Origin: Liolophura sinensis
Lineage: Eukaryota; Mollusca; Polyplacophora; Chitonida; Chitonidae
Assembly (NCBI RefSeq): GCF_032854445.1
Contig: NC_088300.1
Location: 35,879,608-35,943,607, forward strand
Direction: 5' to 3'
Length of the DNA stretch: 64,000 nt
A program made the position numbers and the translations under genes. The notes under the pieces were generated by a model that had not been told where the DNA came from, did not search any database, and saw only the letters and a list, made by a program, of their open reading frames with translations. Numbering within the stretch: the stretch's first letter is position 1; each line of letters starts with the position of its first letter. This document shows positions 50,101 to 59,916 of the stretch, piece by piece.

Positions 50101-52052
50101 GGTGGCTACCTGCTTAGTGTTTCTACAGTAGTAAGCAGTAGGTGGCTACCTGCTTAGTGTTTCTACAGTAGTAGGCTGTAGGTGGCTACCTGCTTGGTGT
50201 TTTTTTCAGTAGAAGGCTGTAGGTGGCTACCTGCTTGGTGTTTTTTCAGTAGTAGGCTGTAGGTGGCTACCTGCTTGGTGTTTTTACAGTAGTAGGCTGT
50301 AGGTGGCTACCTACTTGGTATTTTTACAGTAGTAGGCTGTAGGTGGCTACCTGCTCGGTATTTATACAGTAGTAGGCTGTAGGTGGCTACCTGCTTGGTG
50401 TTTATACAGCAGTAGGCTGTAGGTGGCTACCTGCTCGGTATTTATACAGTAGTAGGCTGTAGGTGGCTACCTGCTCGGTATTTATACAGTAGTAGGCTGT
50501 AGGTGGCTACCTGCTTGGTATTTTCACAGTAGTAGGCTGTAGGTGGCTACCTGGTTAGTGTTTTTACAATAGTAGGTTGCAGGTAGCTAGCTGCCGCCTT
50601 CTAACGCCATCCCTAGCTCAGAGATGGTACTCACTTTCTGCATATTAACTGCATGTTCCTGTGGAATGACACCAGCTGCCACCAGGGCTTTACACAAAGT
50701 ATCTTCTATCGTGGCAAATCCAGGGTTTCTGAAAAGTCAAAAGAAGGAGACTATGTCAGAACAAAGATTTATTACTTTGACAGATGTTTATGTGAAACGT
50801 TTGATTTTCAATTCATAACGTGCAGTTTAAGCATGTTTAAGCAAGTTTCATGCATCCTAACACATGAAGTAACCACACAAGCTTCTTTGCTTTCATTTTG
50901 GGATACATATTGGTGATGCACTAGTTTAATCAGTTTACAGTTCCTAAAGCTCATGCTTTCACATCAACAGTAAAGTAGCCAGTACTTTGTGACGTCAAAT
51001 GGTAATGGATGTTAAAACAGCCTGGTTGGGAGAAGAGCCCACACAAGTGGAGCAAAGCTAGTCTGGCTGGTCTCTCGTAACGATTCATAGAAATTACCCT
51101 TAAAATAAAGGGGAAATATATAGACATGAAATATGTTTCAAAACTTCATTTGACATAAAACTATAATCTATGTTTTAGAGTTCTTTTGATCATGAAATTT
51201 TCACCTTTATGATATCAAAATACAGCCAAGTGATATGTTGTTTTTGACATTTTCTCACTTCCCCTCCCAGACAAGACACTCTACTGGTCGCCAGTAACAT
51301 CAGACGGACAAAAATTCGAGGAGACTACACATAACAGATCTGTTAAATCTTGATTGTCAATGAACTCACATTTGCATGCCGTAGTATCCAACTCCAGAAT
51401 AAGCCATCAGCATGGCCACTTTCCTCTTCCTGTCCACCCTGCCTTGCATTGGACCTGGCTCAGTCTGTATATACACACACAGATAGACACATAAGCATAG
51501 TTAGCCCTTCCTTTAATAGTTATTTCATACTTTTTATACAATTTACTCAAGAATATTTCACATACATGTAAACCATTTTATTTGTTTGTGAACAGTATTG
51601 TTTGTAGCTGAGTTTTCCCTCCCTCTGTGAACTTTCAGTCAGCACACCTGACCTATTATCTAAATCAAGTTGATTTCGATTTTACATTTTAGTGTCTCCT
51701 ATAATGGCGAGTGTAATCTTAATATATCAAGCAAACACTTAACTTTATTTGAGGTTGTTATTTTGTAAGAATGACAGCAAGCTAAGCGGATCTCAATAAG
51801 AGCATACACTTTTTGTGTCCAAAAACTGGAATTTGTACCTGAGGGAGTGGATGAATATGGGTCATACACACGCACCTTTTGTTTTTTAATGCCATCATGC
51901 GGACCATCGCCATCTTCATTTAGTTCACGTTTACCATGACCAGCATTGGACGTTTTGTCCACAGGAGGAACTTCCGGCGAGCCAGGGAGAATGTCAGCCA
52001 TCCTCAATGTCTTCAATCTATGGCTGAGTTTGCCCAAAACTCGTCTGAACAT
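38173..52052 (-). CDS. PUS1: tRNA pseudouridine synthase 1 (TruA family), 15 exons
   Basis: Converts uridines to pseudouridine in tRNAs and other RNAs, in nucleus and mitochondria. Exons (high to low): 52052-51876, 51464-51370, 50728-50635, 49072-48934, 48548-48448, 47758-47731, 46665-46587, 45041-44996, 43745-43652, 42491-42421, 41681-41637, 41142-41068, 40837-40767, 39639-39516, 38505-38173. All are GT-AG and phases agree, giving 523 aa (human 427). Landmarks: [27 protein letters not shown] with the catalytic Asp; [68 protein letters not shown]. Exon 6 is a 28-nt micro-exon. Two Met starts, at 52052 and 52001, match the mitochondrial and nuclear isoform pattern. The last 110 residues (final exon) are acidic and contain a 12-residue tandem repeat, unlike human PUS1. 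The gene converges on mitoferrin. Confidence 0.96.
38588..38785. mobile_element. small MITE-like element
   Basis: GGGCCAGGTTATTCAAAAC at the left is mirrored imperfectly by TTCGGAACAACTGGGCC at the right. The interior (GACTTAATACCAG) resembles 30310-30422, which ends TTTTGGACAACTGGGC. It lies in PUS1 intron 14. Confidence 0.45.
38868..39073 (-). mobile_element. SINE family 1 copy in PUS1 intron 14
   Basis: Internally shortened copy with both ends present. CTCCAAGAGTTAA occurs on both sides as a 13-bp target-site duplication. Confidence 0.9.
39788..39832 (+). repeat. G-rich tract, quadruplex-prone
   Basis: Runs of GGG or longer, including GGGTGGGGGGGGGG and GAGGGGGTAGGGG, on the non-sense strand of PUS1 intron 13. 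Confidence 0.7.
40232..40690. repeat. 60-bp minisatellite with dimeric order, PUS1 intron 13
   Basis: About 7.7 units of 60 bp (GGAGGCCCATGTTAATGAGA...). Two unit types, TCACAACTTTTAGG and TCAAAACTTTGAGG, follow the order A-B-A-B-A-A-B from 40261. The minus strand is open through the array as 20-residue repeats ([20 protein letters not shown]) because 60 is divisible by three. I regard this frame as non-coding. The array begins about 75 bases after the exon 13 donor. Confidence 0.95.
41898..42100 (-). mobile_element. SINE family 1, degenerate fragments
   Basis: TTTATTTATTTGATTGGTGTTT-type tails occur at 41898 and again at 42026 (ATTTATTTACTTGATTGG), each with a short diverged body. Confidence 0.6.
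42791..43090 (-). repeat. dispersed repeats A and B side by side
   Basis: Repeat A (42791-42955: CGCATGTTGCAAGGTG, AAGGCATTCGTCTGTGTAAA) is followed directly by repeat B (42956-43090: TGATTCTGAGAGTTC, CCTCTAAAAGTGCAATTTTG, AAATTTTAGG). This is the copy that suggests A and B are halves of one element of about 300 bp. Confidence 0.65.
44145..44345 (+). repeat. dispersed repeat A
   Basis: AAAGAGCAACTTTCAGCGCA, AATCAGTCTACACAGATTAA and CTTCAGAATATACTTGAATA in family order, in PUS1 intron 8. Confidence 0.75.
44530..44988. repeat. degenerate 20-bp tandem array, PUS1 intron 8
   Basis: Units such as TACAACCAAGCATCAGTTAG, then TACAACTCAATATCAGCTAG. The most regular units sit next to the exon 8 donor (44995), about 10 bases away, and the array decays away from it. 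Confidence 0.85.
45072..45255 (-). mobile_element. SINE family 1 copy
   Basis: TTTCACTTATACAATGACAGC through GACTTGAACTCACAGTGACC; the tail and the outermost head are lost. It begins about 30 bases upstream of PUS1 exon 8, in intron 7. Confidence 0.8.
46541..46562. repeat. poly-C tract (poly-G in PUS1 sense)
   Basis: A CCCCC-T-C run of about 22 bases starting 25 bases downstream of the PUS1 exon 7 donor; in the transcript it is a G run. Confidence 0.9.
47586..47622. repeat. TA/CA microsatellite
   Basis: Alternating TATATACATATATATA followed by ACACACAC, in PUS1 intron 6. Confidence 0.9.
47937..48194 (-). mobile_element. SINE family 1, full-length copy in PUS1 intron 5
   Basis: Complete reverse copy from the (TTTA)n tail to GAGCCACGGAGGCCCC, flanked by TACAGTTATGTA on both sides (12-bp target-site duplication). 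Confidence 0.92.
48688..48915. repeat. imperfect tandem repeat, PUS1 intron 4
   Basis: AGACAACAGACATGATGCCC, AGACAGCAGACATGGTGCCC and AGACACCAGACACGATGGCC recur at uneven spacing with CACCC/CACCT linkers. Confidence 0.6.
49135..49395. mobile_element. two SINE family 1 fragments, opposite orientation
   Basis: A minus-strand tail scrap (49135-49190, ATTTGACTGGTGTTTTACGC) is followed by a plus-strand copy (49256-49395) with the head GGAGCCTCTGTGGCTCAGTT and body to GATGGTTGTGGGTCC. Both lie in PUS1 intron 3. Confidence 0.8.
49706..50598. repeat. 40-bp minisatellite, about 22 copies, PUS1 intron 3
   Basis: The unit GGTGGCTACCTGCTTGGTGT plus TTTTACAGTAGTAGGCTGTA repeats with a 40-bp period, with a few one-base length changes near 50200. 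In PUS1 sense each unit contains CAGGTAGCC, a weak donor-like string. The array begins about 36 bases after the exon 3 donor (50634). Confidence 0.96.
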
Positions 52053-52739
52053 GTATGAATCAAACTGGTCTTACGTCAGAAAGTTGGGAAGAATATACAC
52101 AACTAGACTGTAGAATAACAGAAAAGAAAAGCATTCATCTATTTTTACTTCAAAATGATTTGGGTTCCCACATTCTGATCTTGTGCTCAGCAAAAATTGT
52201 TCTCCACTTGCTCTCCAAAATATCCCAGAAAACTGTTTGAATGACGCATTTCCCACCAAGCCATATAGCATTTACCATTTATCAAAGTTGTAAAAACAAT
52301 AATAATAATATCTTTATTTACTGAAGGTAAGTCAGTCAATTTATACAAAACTATTTTTCCTCATGATCTTCACAAACAAAAAGTAAACAATACCAAGAAA
52401 CAGTTATACAGTGACAACAGACAAATGTAACCGTTGCTCTTGCAACTGTCCCAACCAGCAGATGCCATGTGAGAAGGGGTTCTACTTCCCACAAGCACCC
52501 ATACATATTTCTTAGCAGATGGAGGTTAGCTGAATAAGGCCTCAATCATAATTTGTCCATAACAGTGTCCATTCTGTACGTTATATAGGGAAATACAACA
52601 GTAAGACAAGCTATGGCTTGGGTTAATTAAATACAGTACTCTACAGTACTGAGATAGTAAGAAGTCTGCTATAAGAGCCAGAGTAGTAGACTCACAATTT
52701 TAGTCTGTACATATTGGCATATATGACAATGAAGACTTA

Positions 52740-52840
52740 TTAATTTATTTATTTGATTGGTGTTTTACGCCGTACTCAGGAACATTTTACTTATACCACA
52801 GTGGCCAGCATTATGATGGGAGGAAAGCAGGGTAGTGTGT
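52740..52840 (-). mobile_element. SINE family 1, 3' fragment
   Basis: Tail and CCAGCATTATGATGGGAGGA block only; upstream of the PUS1 start. Confidence 0.8.
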
Positions 52841-55170
52841 CGTGGCGTTTAATTGAGACAAAAATTATCTATCAAATATATCTCCAAGACTTAAATTTGC
52901 AGATATGTATGTTCCACATATTTTTGTCTGTCGATTTATCGTAAGCAAAACGTCAATCTGTTATTTCATAGGCTAAATAGGTCTGAGATTTCTTTTTGAT
53001 CAATATTCAAAGCTAACGGCTGCATGGGCAGCGAGGACATTTGATTAAGGCATGTGTGGTTTTCAAATGGAAAACGCTCTGATGTTGGTTTGGTACCATC
53101 CTTGGCCGAACCAAACTTTTCTAAACTTAAATTAACGTCAGAACTGGGACTAACATAACAGTATCTGTTATACAAGTCCTAGGTAAGCTGGAACAAACTC
53201 GGACTATCTTAAAAGCTGCATGGTTCCTCAATGAACTGACGTCACTCTAGTCTCTATCACATGACAGCAAACTGAGCTTAAAAACTTCCGAGGCGGGTCA
53301 ACGACAGACACAGACACCCCTCAACGCCGAACATCCCGAAGTGACGAAATTTCTTCCGATTGTTGGACATGTTCCACGATTTGTGTTTATCAGTTTATCG
53401 CTGGTTATTAATCTATATTTTACTGAATATCCTTCCAACACAATCCCAGCGTAAACACACTGTGTATCCCTTATTATCCTCCGAAAATGATTTAATGTCG
53501 ATGTAAACTGGTGAATAACAAAACAAATTTACGCATAAGTGTGTCATCCAGCGTGGTCATGGGCGCTGCCATTTTGTGTACAATGTAAAACTTGAACTAC
53601 GCACGGAAACGAACAAAGGTCGTGTAGTGGAACGCTGTAGTTCACCTTCAGTTTAACAGTCATTGTGAGATATTATCATATGGTATTTATGAAATTAATA
53701 CTTTTCAAGTGTTAGCAACATTCATTCTGCTGAAACTGTTTTCGTTTTTTTCGTCTGGTACTATTGCAATTTCATAATTTTGTGTGATCCAGTGGACGTG
53801 TTCTCTCGCAAGATGTGAAATCTCGTCTGTACACTACTAATGTGAGTTCGGGCGTTTCCGTTGGACAGCCCACCGGAAGCTACCGAACTTAGGTCAGTAG
53901 CGTTCAGACGGGATCAGCGGGATCCAGCGGGAGTCTGATACAACTAGCCGATATGATTACGTCACCGTACAGTCATGCCAGTGACACAACACACTTCATC
54001 AGCACAAGGGCATGCTGTTGACCTCGCACCTGCTTACAAGGGCAACATAAACATTTATTTCTACTGTAAAACTAATAAAATATGCCACCCATATATTGTT
54101 TAACGGTTCCCCTAGCTATTGGTCATAAACGAGCTTGTTGCATGTAACAATTTTCAGGTCAGTAATTTTTTCTGATGAAGAAGTGAGACAATATGCCTTC
54201 GGCAAAATTAGTTTTTATCTTCGGCTTGCATTCTTTTTTATTGGCATGGACATACGATATTACTACGGGCTTTCACTTTGGTACCACCAGTGATGTTTAA
54301 TTTCCACATTTTGCGAAACTGAAAGCATTTTTCACCCAAAATTCCAGGGCTGTGCTAGTTTTACAATGATATAGATCTGGAAGGTCAATGATATAGATTT
54401 GGAAGGTCTGCCAGCAATCTGGGGATGGTCATGGGTTTCCCCCAGGCTCTGCCCCGTTTCCTCCCACCATAATGCTGGTCTAGTAGCTAAAGGATATCTT
54501 CATCTACTGTATCAAAAGTGCATACTAAATTAAGAGCAAAATACTATTCTCACGTTCTATGTTGTAATGGATATTGTGTTAGTAATTAGAAAATACTTAA
54601 AATAATTCATTAAGGTAGCACAGCATTGCAGTGTTTTTAATCAACATTGTGCGTGAATACATTGGACAGCGTTAATTTTGCATAACTGCAACACTCGACA
54701 CATTGTCAGCACAATAATGTATACCTGAGATAAGTTTTCACTGTTCGTCTTTTTAGATGTACCGTGTTGGCCTATCAAATTGAAGGTAAAAACTTTGTTT
54801 TTGACATCACAGAAGAGTTTATTGTTTTCATTCTGGCATTATTTTGGCGTTTTCAGCAGCTTTGGAAACAGCTATATAGTCCTGCATGACGAGACCTTCC
54901 CTCCAATATTATTTTGAAGTCACAAACCCGCTATCCCCCCGGCCGTTAGGTGTCTGTGGCACCGGCACTAGTTACAGATATATGTGTTCCGAAAACTAAG
55001 TTCCTATCTAGGGTGGCTATAATAATTACCTTCGGTCAGCTTACCAAGTATTAAAAGTTCACCGCTACCGAGTAGTAGACTAAACTAGGCTATATTGAAC
55101 AGTCATCATCTCTAGTACCAATATTATATCTACATCGCACATGCAAACATGCACAAACTACACTTGCTTA
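52841..55170. other. PUS1 upstream flank, no further gene seen
   Basis: GC-richer patches around 53300-53650 and 53840-54040 may hold the PUS1 promoter, but no core element is clear. A SINE family 1 3' scrap (GGAAGGTCTGCCAGCAATCT) lies at 54396-54480. No exon recognised. Confidence 0.4.
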
Positions 55171-55811
55171 AGCTGAGATTCCTTACATGCGGTAGCGGTA
55201 TACGGTACGCGGTATGCGGTACGCCGCAAAAAATCGAAATAGTTAAAATAAATTCCATAGGTACGGTCGCGGATCCGTTTTTTTCATGCGGAAACGTATA
55301 CGGCAAAATCAATCGCACCATGTAGCGATCGGTGCGGTATGCGTTTTCAAAACCGGACAGAGTATCCCAAGAAATGACGTCACTGGTGGGGTGTTTCCCC
55401 GACACGTGGTCGGAACTTGTTTAAATTGTTCTCTGGTTAGACGAAAGTACTGTTGGAATTTTTCTCCATCCAGCTGCAATTCCGAGACCAAGTTATGTAA
55501 AGCTCCCTGCTGAGCTCTTTGCCGCAAAATACTGTGGACCCACCATCGGTGTTTTCTCTTTTTACGCTTCTTTAGTTGGAACAACTTATATGACATTGCT
55601 ATTATGGCAAGGTCTGAATCTTGCTCTAAAGCCACACGTCGTGAAATGGAGGAATGCGACATGTTTGCTCTGATAAAAACGCACCATGAATGAAAGAAAA
55701 CGCATAGGTTACCGCATAAATGGAATCAGAGAAAGCGCATACCGCATGCCGTATCCGCGTACCGCGTGGAGTATACCGCAAACCGCATACCGCGTATATG
55801 GAATCTCAGCT
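55171..55811. mobile_element. PIF/Harbinger element, internally deleted
   Basis: The 641-bp element has ends AGCTGAGATTCC and GGAATCTCAGCT (perfect 12-bp inverted repeats, continuing imperfectly into GCGGTA-rich sequence) and TTA on both flanks. A 3-bp TWA target duplication is the signature of PIF/Harbinger. The subterminal regions are packed with GCGGTA/TACCGC motifs. The interior holds a truncated transposase, so the copy is a deletion derivative. Confidence 0.92.
55309..55662 (-). pseudogene. Harbinger transposase N-terminal fragment (HARBI1-like)
   Basis: This 117-residue frame has a basic stretch KKRKKRKHRWWVHSILRQRA, then GALHNLVSELQLDGEKFQQY and FRLTREQF. That order (W-V-H-x-I-L-R, F/LHNLV-x-EL-x-L-D, F-x-x-YFRL-x-x-x-QF) is the N-terminal part of Harbinger/HARBI1 nucleases. 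After REQF the sequence no longer fits, and the DDE catalytic domain (over 200 residues) is missing, consistent with an internal deletion. It cannot be a functional transposase. Confidence 0.8.
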
Positions 55812-55814
55812 TTA

Positions 55815-56420
55815 CACTGCAATTCACACTATCTGACGTGCACTAACGTGCAATGATGCCGAGCAACGTAATGCGCGTGATGTCAGACGTGAACATTGTA
55901 GGCCAGCCCTGTAGGACATGCGCAGTCAGACTTAGGTCACTTATGGACGGATGGGATTTCGCAACGTGAAGTTCTCTCCGTCAAACTTCACAAGTTAGAT
56001 TGACTTGGAGATCTGTTTTCAGCAGAGAAGTCATCACACTATGTGTGTGTCATTCCTGTGCTCAAACGGACTTCGTGGTAATGTATTGTATTCAGTACTG
56101 TTGACAACTTGTTTTTAGAGTTTGAAGTTAGTTTTTCGAGTTTTTGGCAGAACGCCCATAGCAACAACAACAGCCACCTGTTTACTGAGCTATGTACCGG
56201 TACAAATGATGTTGAGTAGACCTGAGTCTTTCTTGTCAATGGGCGATAAGTGTCGATCTGTCAGGAACCGGTGGCCTGAGAAAGTGATCGATAAAATTCC
56301 CCAATATATATACGTCTCAGACATGCACGCCCTTTAATGTCTAAAGGCTAAATTGTTGGCTGAGCCAATTAAAGTACTTATAATATGTGAGAAGGTTTCT
56401 TTCTTGGAATTTTGTTATAA
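55815..56420. other. gene-free stretch
   Basis: CATGCGCAGT at about 55918 resembles an NRF1 half-site. Short frames here have no recognisable domain. Confidence 0.3.
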
Positions 56421-57035
56421 CTTAGAGGATTGGTGTCCAGATTTAGCTACTGATTCTAATTAGAAAGATTATAACCTGTTTAAGCAGTATGTTACTGGGA
56501 AGTCTTCTGAAAAACATAATAATGACTTAATAAAAATTCCCGAAAAACATAAGGGTTACTGCCCTATCTGATCTCCAAATGGCCGCATGGTACGGCAGTG
56601 CAGCTCAGCGGGTGACAGATCACAGAGCGCCAGCTCAGTTTAGCCAGCCTAAATAACCTGGGAATTACTTCTATCAACACAGTGTCATTTTCGAGATGGA
56701 TTTTAGCTACATAGAAGCAAATGTACTGCCGTATCAATTTGAACCCATAGTGGATGACGTTGATGAGATCGGCACTGACATCTCTGGCCAGACTTCAGAT
56801 TCTGAGTTTTCAGACATTGAATTTGATCTTTGTTCTGGTATTTTCAACCGCACAGGCAATACAGACTGGTTTCAAGCTATAGCTTTGTTCTGTGTTACAC
56901 TGTACATTTCTCATGTTTATCTTAAGATTTAATATTTATTTACTCTTCTTTCCCTCTGTTTCACAAGGTATTTTAAATGCATACCTCTATGTAATGACAA
57001 CTACCGGTACATGTTATTGTCAGCATTTCGAGGAT
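56421..57035. repeat. inverted duplication, left arm
   Basis: Matches the complement of 60285-61155 in order: GGATTGGTGTCCAGATTTAGC, TTCTGAAAAACATAATAATGA, CTAAATAACCTGGGAATT, the P2X7-like exon, AATATTTATTTACT, and ACATGTTATTGTCAGCATT. No SINE interrupts this arm. Confidence 0.85.
56696..56868 (+). pseudogene. P2X7-like gene, orphan first exon (left arm)
   Basis: MDFSYIEANVLPYQFEPIVD begins the frame, an acidic stretch follows (TSDSEFSDIEFDLCS), and GNTDW ends it. PYQFEP...GNT(D/N)W is how many invertebrate P2X7-like proteins (P2X7 cytosolic-domain family) start, before the WCTCGxC zinc segment. The donor expected after the TG of Trp is TG|GTTTCA here, weaker than in the right arm. I found no downstream exon with the cysteine-rich domain in the window, so this is an orphan or dead exon. 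The frame runs on to 56932 without family similarity. Confidence 0.55.
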
Positions 57036-57728
57036 TTCCAAATTTGAGGAGATTTGCCAAGGTGTGTTGGTACCGAAAAGCAGCAACAAGCAACTAAAGA
57101 CAAGCTGGAGTGTGTTAAAAAATATTAAAACAACAAGACGTGTATGGAAATTCCAGTTGTTTATAAAGATTCACGAATTTCTGCAAAGAACATGTTAGTG
57201 ATCTCTGCTAAATGTTCAAGTTACAACTTGCATACAAACCATCCCTAAGCTTTATGTGTGCATTATGTGTAAACTTTATTTTTATAAGTACGAGACTGTT
57301 TCTCGAAATATTGCAAACTGCATCAAGTGCAGAATAGTAATTTTATACCATCCGTGTGTGAACAGGCCTCTGATAATATGTTCCATGTTACTTCTTGCCC
57401 AAAACAAATGTCCTTTTCTGTTTTATAAATGCAGTGATAAAAAAAATATAAATTTTCTTTCATAGTGTGATGCAGGACTGTCCAGTTGCAAACAAAACAT
57501 TAATGTTTTTTCTAGATATGGCCCTGAAAGGTCACCATTTTCTTACTGTAAGTCAGAGTGTCTTTCAGGTTCAGAAGATTGTGTCTTCATAGTTTGAAAT
57601 GTTACATGTTCAGATGTTTATTAACACATGTAACACAAGTTTAATTCTAAAATTAATACAGAGAAGAAAAAAACCCCCAAAAACACACATACACACTTCA
57701 TTTAGGACCTATTAAATTTTCCTCAGAC

Positions 57729-57961
57729 TCACTTCAAATGACCACATGTCACTCCACTAATACTTATCAACATTATTGATGATGAAGGCATGTCAATTTT
57801 AGAAATAATGAGGACCAGAGTCATGAAGACAATGCTGATAACAAAGAATAGACTGAATGGTTTTCTCTGAGTAGGCAGTACTCCAAAGATACAAGCCTGT
57901 ACTCCTCTGCTAAAATTTGGAGAGGTATTGTACTGCCACAAAAATATGTTGACCTGGAGCA
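57729..57961 (-). CDS. candidate exon resembling connexin TM3-E2-TM4
   Basis: After a good acceptor (pyrimidine-rich tract, then AAAGCAG) the frame reads LQVNIFLWQYNTSPNF, QACIFGVLPTQRKPF, then a hydrophobic segment SLFFVISIVFMTLVLIIS and a stop 25 residues later. The order (hydrophobic run into QY, a loop with Cys, C-x4-x-P-T-x-(K/R), then a membrane helix starting (I/F)xxFxxxxS) follows connexins at the end of TM3, E2 and TM4. E2 has only one of the expected cysteines. No other exon of such a gene was found. It may be a decayed exon, a different four-pass channel, or coincidence. Confidence 0.3.
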
Positions 57962-58497
57962 CTGCTTTAGTGAAATAGAGAGGGAGGTGAAGCTATTGTC
58001 TAATGTATTACATGGGAGCTAAGACCACCTATTAAGTCTGAAACTATAGGCTCTGTTGATATTCACAATATAGATGTATGTATGATGTGCAGACTGTTCT
58101 GGGGATAAGATCATGGTCGTTGCCGCAACTTACAATCAGTACTCTTTTAGCAAAGGAATTGAAAGCTACGATAGAAATATCAAAATCAAAAATGATGATC
58201 CGTTTGACCCAGTAATAATTATTTACAATCACCACAGAATTAACGATAAGGACGAATAAATGCCTCCGATGAACTGGTTACATTAATTTTCAACTTGGTT
58301 TGTAAAGATGTGCATTCCAGTAAATGGGCAGGCGGCATATGTTTTAATCCCATGAGGCGGCGCTAGTGTGAAGCAGCTAGGACTACGAGCCATTGATGGG
58401 TGAAAAATGGATTGTAGCGTTACGTCTACACTGTTACAAAGTATCAGTTTCTATTGCAATTCGGTACTGTTTTCAATGTGATGTCATCATGATGAGG

Positions 58498-58756
58498 GGG
58501 ACTCTGTGGTTCAGTTGGTAAACACGTTAGTGCAGCGTAATGACCCAGGAGCCTCTCGCCAATGCGGTCGCTGTGAGTTCAAGTCCGGCTCATGCTGACT
58601 TCCTCTCTGGTCGTAAGTGGGAAGGTCTGCCAGCAACATGCGGATGGTCATGGGTTTCCTCTGCCTGGTTTCCTCCCACCATAATGCTGGCCGCCGTCGT
58701 ATAAGTGAAATATTCTTGAGTACGGCATAAAACTCCAATCAAATAAATAAGTAAAT
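58498..58756 (+). mobile_element. SINE family 1, full-length copy
   Basis: Complete copy from CTCTGTGGTTCAGTTGG to the AAATAAATAAGTAAATAAAT tail, flanked by CATCATGATGAG on both sides (12-bp target-site duplication). Lies between the arms of the inverted duplication. Confidence 0.93.
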
Positions 58757-59614
58757 AAATCATCATGATGAGCTGGAAAAGGAACATTTGACGTCAGTTA
58801 AATGACGTCACGGACCTGCTGCCTGGTGTTTGACAAGTCCCCATTGTCTCAATAATATGCTAGGAAACTGTTTTCACATGTTGCTGCTACGTGATGAAGC
58901 ATTTTGATGTAGAACTCTTTTGAAAATGATGACAGAGAAAGCTATTGACAGGTACATTGTCCATTTACAAAGGCCAGTTTCATTGTGATCAGTTCTTTTC
59001 ATGCTTGTAAAACTGAAATACATGTGTAAAGTTTCAAGATCCGATTCATTTAATCAAATGAGGTCCAGATACTTAAATATGATATGAAGCCTGGGTTGCC
59101 TGTGTACAATGTAGATATTTGTTGGTACAATGTATGTATAATGTATGGTTGCACTTCATTCTTGTGGTCAAGGACAAAGGTATATTGTTATATCTTGAGG
59201 GCTGGTTTTTTTTTTTTTTTTTTTTTTTAAATCCCAATATTGATATTTATAATTCAGTAATTTTAAAAAATTTTGAGTGCAGAATTGGTGGAAATGTCTA
59301 TATGTATATCTGTGGTTGTGTATATATTGTAGTTCTGAGTGGAAGAACAGATTTATTCTGCATATATTATTAATGTACATGAAAACATTTTAAATGCCCA
59401 TGAGGGGAAAAAAATGTTGCGATGACCTCTTTTTTTATTTAAAGGATTGGTGTCCAGGTTTATGATTTATTCATAATTAGCTACCCCTGTATATTTTGTT
59501 AAATTGAATGATAAAAAGCCTTGAAAGGAGTACATTAATCTGAGTAATATGGCACTTAAAATCAATGGATAATGAGGCTTGTTTTATGTATTTTTTCCAG
59601 CAACACTTGGTGCT

Positions 59615-59835
59615 AATTTCTCAACCTTTTCGCATATGAAAGAGCAACTTTGAGTGCAATTTGTGCACATTTTTTATTTGATTTTGGAGACAAAATTAGA
59701 TTGGTTGGATTGGCTAGTTTTAGGGCTTCACAAATAGTAGAATTTCATCAGTCAGCACAGAAGAATGCCTTCAGAATATGCTTGAATGAAGAACACCTTG
59801 CAAATATGGGAAAACCTGAAGAATTACAGTGGTCT
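59615..59835 (+). repeat. dispersed repeat A, best-preserved copy
   Basis: CAACCTTTTCGCATATGAAA, GAGCAACTTTGAGTGCAATT, TTTCATCAGTCAGCACAGAA, CTTCAGAATATGCTTGAATG and CACCTTGCAAATATGGGAAA mark the element. An open frame through it is incidental. Confidence 0.8.
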
Positions 59836-59916
59836 CTACTATAGTATGTCATGCAAGCCCAGCAGTTTTAAAAAAGCTACAAGAGTGACAAAAAGCTTAT
59901 CAAATTTCTCCATGAA

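Noticed and set aside
49706-50598. CRISPR-like regular 40-bp repeats
   Set aside because: The units are contiguous with no unique spacers, and the host is an animal; this is a minisatellite.
56696-56932. Full 78-residue protein at the left-arm P2X7-like exon
   Set aside because: Similarity stops at GNTDW where a splice donor is expected; the remaining residues are probably intron.
57962-58260. Upstream exon for the connexin-like exon (frame LFVLIVNSVVIVNNYYW)
   Set aside because: It has a fair donor but no E1 cysteine motif and a stop just upstream; similarity to connexins is absent.
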